Origin: Haematobia irritans
Taxonomy: Eukaryota; Arthropoda; Insecta; Diptera; Muscidae
Assembly: GCF_050003625.1 (NCBI RefSeq)
Contig: NC_134400.1
Coordinates: forward strand, 197,421,918-197,485,917
Direction of reading: 5' to 3'
Length of the DNA: 64,000 bases
Under the pieces are notes generated by a model. The model ran no database searches, was not told where the DNA came from, and worked only from the letters and a program-made list of their open reading frames with translations. Numbering within the stretch: the first letter of the stretch is position 1; the number at the start of each line of letters is the position of its first letter. The translations under genes were made by a program, and so were the position numbers. Positions 60,763-64,000 of this stretch are shown here, piece by piece.

Positions 60763-61660
60763 ATGTACCAAATTTCAACCAGATCGGATGAAATTTGCTG
60801 CTCCAAGAGGCTCCAAAACCAAATCTCGGGATCGGTTTATATGGGGGCTATATATGATTATGGACTGATATGGACCAATTCCTGTATGGTTGTTGGATAC
60901 CATATACTAACATCACGTACCAAATTTCAACCAATTCGGATGAATTTTGCTCTTCCAAGGGGCTCCGGAGGTCAAATCTGGGGATGGGTTTATATGGGGG
61001 CTAGATATAATTATGGACCGACTTCGACCAATTTTTGCATGGGTGCTTGAGACCATATATTAACACCACGTACCAAATTTCAACTGAATCAGATGAATGT
61101 TGATCTTCCAAGAGGCTCTGCAAGCCAAATCTGGGGATCGGTTTATATGGGGGCTATATATAATTATTGACCGATATAGACTAATTTTTGCATAGTTGTT
61201 AGAGACCATATACTTACACCATGTACCAAATTTCAGCCGGATCGGATGAAATTTGCTTCTTTTATAGGCTAGGCAAGCCAAATCGGGGGACCGGTTTATA
61301 TGGGGGCTATATATAATTATGGACCGATGTGGACCAATTTTTGCATGGTTGTTAGAGATCACATACTGACACCATGTACCAAATTTCAGCCGGATCGGAT
61401 GAAATTTGCTTCTCTTAGAGTCCCCGCAAACCAAATTTGGGGGTCCGTTTATATGGGGGCTATACGTAAAAGTGGACCGATATGGCCCATTTGCAATACC
61501 ATCCGACCTACATCAATAACAACTACTTGTGCCAAGTTTCAAGTCGATAGCTTGTTTCGTTCGGAAAAAAGCGTGATTTCAACAGACGGACGGACGGACG
61601 GACATGCTCAGATCGACTCAGAATTTCACCACGACCCAGAATATATATACTTTATGGGGT
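60763..61660 (+). repeat. Family A body units and tail (right half of the split element)
   Basis: Body units marked by GGTTTATATGGGGGCTATAT at about 60834, 60990, 61140, 61296 and a last one at 61449, then the tail (TTTCAACAGACGGACGGACG, ATCGACTCAGAATTTCACCA). Frames on both strands are artefacts. Confidence 0.85.
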
Positions 61661-61710
61661 CTTAGAGCAATATTTCGATGTGTTAAAAAAGGAATGACAA
61701 AGTTAATATA

Positions 61711-62227
61711 CACTCAAAAAAAAGTGAACTCTCTATTTCACTAAAGCCATATTAACTTTATATTAGTTCATAGAATCATTATGTTTGGAAAAAGTTTATT
61801 TTAGTCAAATAATTTTTTGCGTATGTTAGTTAAATGAACTAAAAAACGGGAAAAAGTTATACACAAATAAAACATAAAGATTTCCTAATTTCGTATTTCT
61901 TACAAAATAGTTCATTATTTCTTTAAATTTGTAAATTTTACCAAAAATTTGTCCATCATGAACTTCGTATGTCACTAAAGACATTCTTGAAATTTTGAAC
62001 TCCAAGATTTCTCTTAAAACTACAAAATTTTCTTTAACTACTGAAAAAATTTAGTTATGTCTAATAAATGTTCTTGAATTTGTCGAAAAATATTTACTTA
62101 TTTTTGCCATATCGGAGTGATGCCAGCGCTTGTAATACCGTTTAGTTAAAATTTTCTAAAAAAGTTCCAAATTTTCTAAAATTAATCGAAAGTTATCTTT
62201 CCTGGTGGGTTCACTGTTTTTTCAGTG
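61711..62227. mobile_element. MITE with CACTSAAAAAA termini inside the family A tail
   Basis: CACTCAAAAAAAAGTGAAC at 61711 and GTTCACTGTTTTTTCAGTG ending at 62227 are inverted repeats. The TA on each side (61709-61710, 62228-62229) fits a target duplication; removing the element restores the AGTTAATATACCCCCATCCT phrase of other copies. Non-coding interior. Confidence 0.85.
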
Positions 62228-62261
62228 TACCCCCATCCTATGGTGGAGGGTATAAAAAAAT

Positions 62262-62295
62262 GAATTAAATCAATTAACTTTTTAATTGAATATTT
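62262..62295. mobile_element. AT-MITE fragment
   Basis: ATTAAATCAATTAACTTTTT then AATTGAATATT, a short remnant of the AT-MITE next to the family A tail. Confidence 0.4.
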
Positions 62296-62480
62296 GTTTT
62301 GATGTTTTATATATAATAACAAAATTTATATGAACAAACTAAAACTAAATGTAAACTTAATATGACCGTTATGAATTTAACATTTTCTCAATTCACAAAT
62401 TTAAAATAGGATTTTTTTATTTTGGTTTTGTTATGTATTTGCACACCCTTATTTCTACTTTCAAGGATGTAGTTTCTTGT
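62296..62480 (+). other. SRm300 intron 5 stretch, nothing recognised
   Basis: Short unique AT-rich spacer between two family A elements. Confidence 0.4.
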
Positions 62481-63635
62481 TATTGCTATATAGCCCCCAT
62501 ATAAACCGATCCCTAGATTTGACCTCTGGAGCCTCTTGGAGGAGCAAAATTCTTCCGATCCAGTTGAAATTTGGTACGTGGTGCTAGTATATGATCTCTA
62601 ACAACTACGCGAAAATTGGTCCACATCGGTCCATAATTATATATAGCCCCCATATAAATCGATCACCAGATTTGATCTCTGGAGCCTCTTGGAGGAGCAA
62701 AATTCATTCGATCCAGTTGAAATTTGGTACGTGGTGCTAGTATATAATCTCTAACAACTACGCGAAAATTGGTCCACATCGGTCCATAGTTATATATAGC
62801 CACATACAACCTGATCCCCCGATTTGGCTTGCAGAGCATCTAAGAGAAGCAAATTTCATCCGATCCTTTTGAAATTTGATACATGGTGTTAGTATATGGT
62901 CTCTAACAATCATGAAAAATTGGTCCACACAGGTCCATAATTATATATAGCCCCCATATAAACCGATCCCCAGATTTGACCTCCGTAGCCTCATGGATAA
63001 GCAAACTTCATCCGATTCGGTTGAAATTTGGTACGTGGTGTTAGTTTATGGTCTCTAACAACTATGCAGGAATTGGTTCATATCGGTCCATAATTATATG
63101 TATGGTGTAAGTATGTGGTCTTTAACAACTACGCAAAAATTGGTCCACAGCGGTCCATAATTATATATAGCCCCCATATAAACCGATCCCCCGATTTAGC
63201 TTGCGGAGCCTCTAAGAGAAGCAAATTTCATCCGATCCGGCTGAAATTTGGTACATGGTGTTAGTATATGGTCTCTAACAACCATGAAAAAATTGGTCCA
63301 CATCCGTCCATAATTATATATAGCCCCCATACAGACCGATCCCCAGATTTGAACTCCGGAGCCTCTTGGAAGAGCAAATTTCATCCGATCCGGTTGAAAT
63401 TTGGTACGTGGTGCTAGTGTATGGTCCATAATTATATATAGCCCCCATATAAACCGATCCCCAGATTTGACCTCCGGAACCTCTTGGAGGTTCATCCGAT
63501 TCGGTTGAAATTTGGTACATTCCGCTAGTATATGGCCGATAACAGCCATGCAAATATTGGTCCATATCGGTCTATAGTTATATATAGCCGATGGCCAATC
63601 ACACAAAAATTGGTCCATATCGCCAAAAATAATCC
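62481..63635 (-). repeat. Family A body units, minus strand
   Basis: Seven or so units in minus orientation (plus-strand marker TATATAGCCCCCATATAAAC at about 62487, 62640, 62942, 63167, 63319, 63436), some shortened by internal deletion. The 157-aa minus frame is a repeat artefact. Confidence 0.85.
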
Positions 63636-63815
63636 ACCAAAATTTTATTTCTATAGAAAATTTTTTCAAAATTTTATTTCTATAGAAAATTTCGACAAAA
63701 TGTTATTTCTATAGAAAATTTTGTCAAAATTTTATTTCTATAGAAAATTTTTTCAAAATTTTATTTCTATAGAAAATTTTGTCAAAATTTTATTTCTATA
63801 GAAAATTTTGTCAAT
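63636..63815 (-). repeat. 29-bp array, short
   Basis: About six units in minus orientation, preceded by CCAAAAATAATCCACCAAAA, the inner left arm of the CACGGTTGCCAC element. Confidence 0.9.
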
Positions 63816-64000
63816 ATGAATTATAGACGTATTTAATCGGCTTTTTTTGTTTAATATATAATTATAGATCGATACGGACCAATTTTGGCATGGCTGTTGT
63901 CGGCCAGTGCAATGTACCAAATTTCAACGGATCGGATGAATTTTGCTCCTTCAAGAGGCTCCGGAGGTCAAATCTGGGGATCGGTTTATATGGGGGGCTA
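63816..64000 (+). repeat. Family A element, cut by the right edge
   Basis: Plus-strand unit (GGTCAAATCTGGGGATCGGT then TTATATGGGG) running off the window. Confidence 0.8.

Larger units (their letters stand above)
56897..62256 (+). repeat. Family A element split by a nested mariner
   Basis: Left part 56897-57115 has the head (AACAAGTATATACGGCCGTA, CTCCACCATGGATTG) and the start of the body (ATATGGGGGCTATATA). After the mariner, 60703 onward resumes ACAATTATGAACTTATGAAC, the expected next phrase, followed by about four 153-bp units and the tail (to CCTATGGTGGAGGGTATAAA at 62256). A 517-bp MITE interrupts the tail at 61711-62227. Confidence 0.85.

Overview
The window is nuclear DNA of a calyptrate (muscid-type) fly, most like the horn fly/stable fly group. 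The evidence is: a dipteran-style RpL23A gene with an Ala/Lys-rich N-terminal extension; five exons of the SRm300 (SRRM2) gene; two damaged mariner copies very close to Himar1, an element first described from Haematobia irritans; a copia-type retrotransposon with the copia-type primer site; and a very high load of AT-rich tandem and dispersed repeats. Species was not tested, because no search could be run. Family names such as 'family A', 'family B', 'T1' and 'AT-MITE' are my own working labels.

Layout. 1-1336: repeat debris. 1337-6092: an apparently intact copia-type LTR retrotransposon with seemingly identical 349-bp LTRs and a 5-bp target duplication. 6690-10588: RpL23A in four coding exons; its 2.5-kb third intron carries a LINE inside a MITE, plus a SINE. 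10.8-12.0 kb: a small multi-exon, apparently non-coding gene with three paralogous C/D-box snoRNAs in successive introns. 12.1-18.2 kb: repeats (family B inside family A, T1 elements, a MITE with 31-bp perfect terminal repeats). 18475 to beyond the right edge: SRm300, with coding exons at 18475-18716, 23433-23534, 42702-43067, 47311-47373 and 56091-56241, all phase-compatible. A possible alternative first exon lies at 41536-42503. The gene continues past base 64000.

The introns of SRm300 are expanded by repeats. Intron 2 (19 kb) holds a piggyBac-like MITE with a mariner inside it, about 3.4 kb of 29-bp repeat array with higher-order structure, and about 7 kb of locally evolved tandem repeats, some of which keep a stem-loop through compensatory changes. 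Intron 4 holds a 29-bp array bounded by terminal inverted repeats and a nearly intact DD37E transposon. Intron 5 holds a nest five elements deep: family A > Himar1-like mariner > family B > hAT > TIR element.

The two host genes have different jobs: RpL23A is a ribosomal protein of the large subunit, and the neighbouring snoRNA host gene probably supplies 28S rRNA methylation guides, so both serve ribosome production. SRm300 is a spliceosome-associated protein. Most long open frames elsewhere come from translating the repeats and are not genes.
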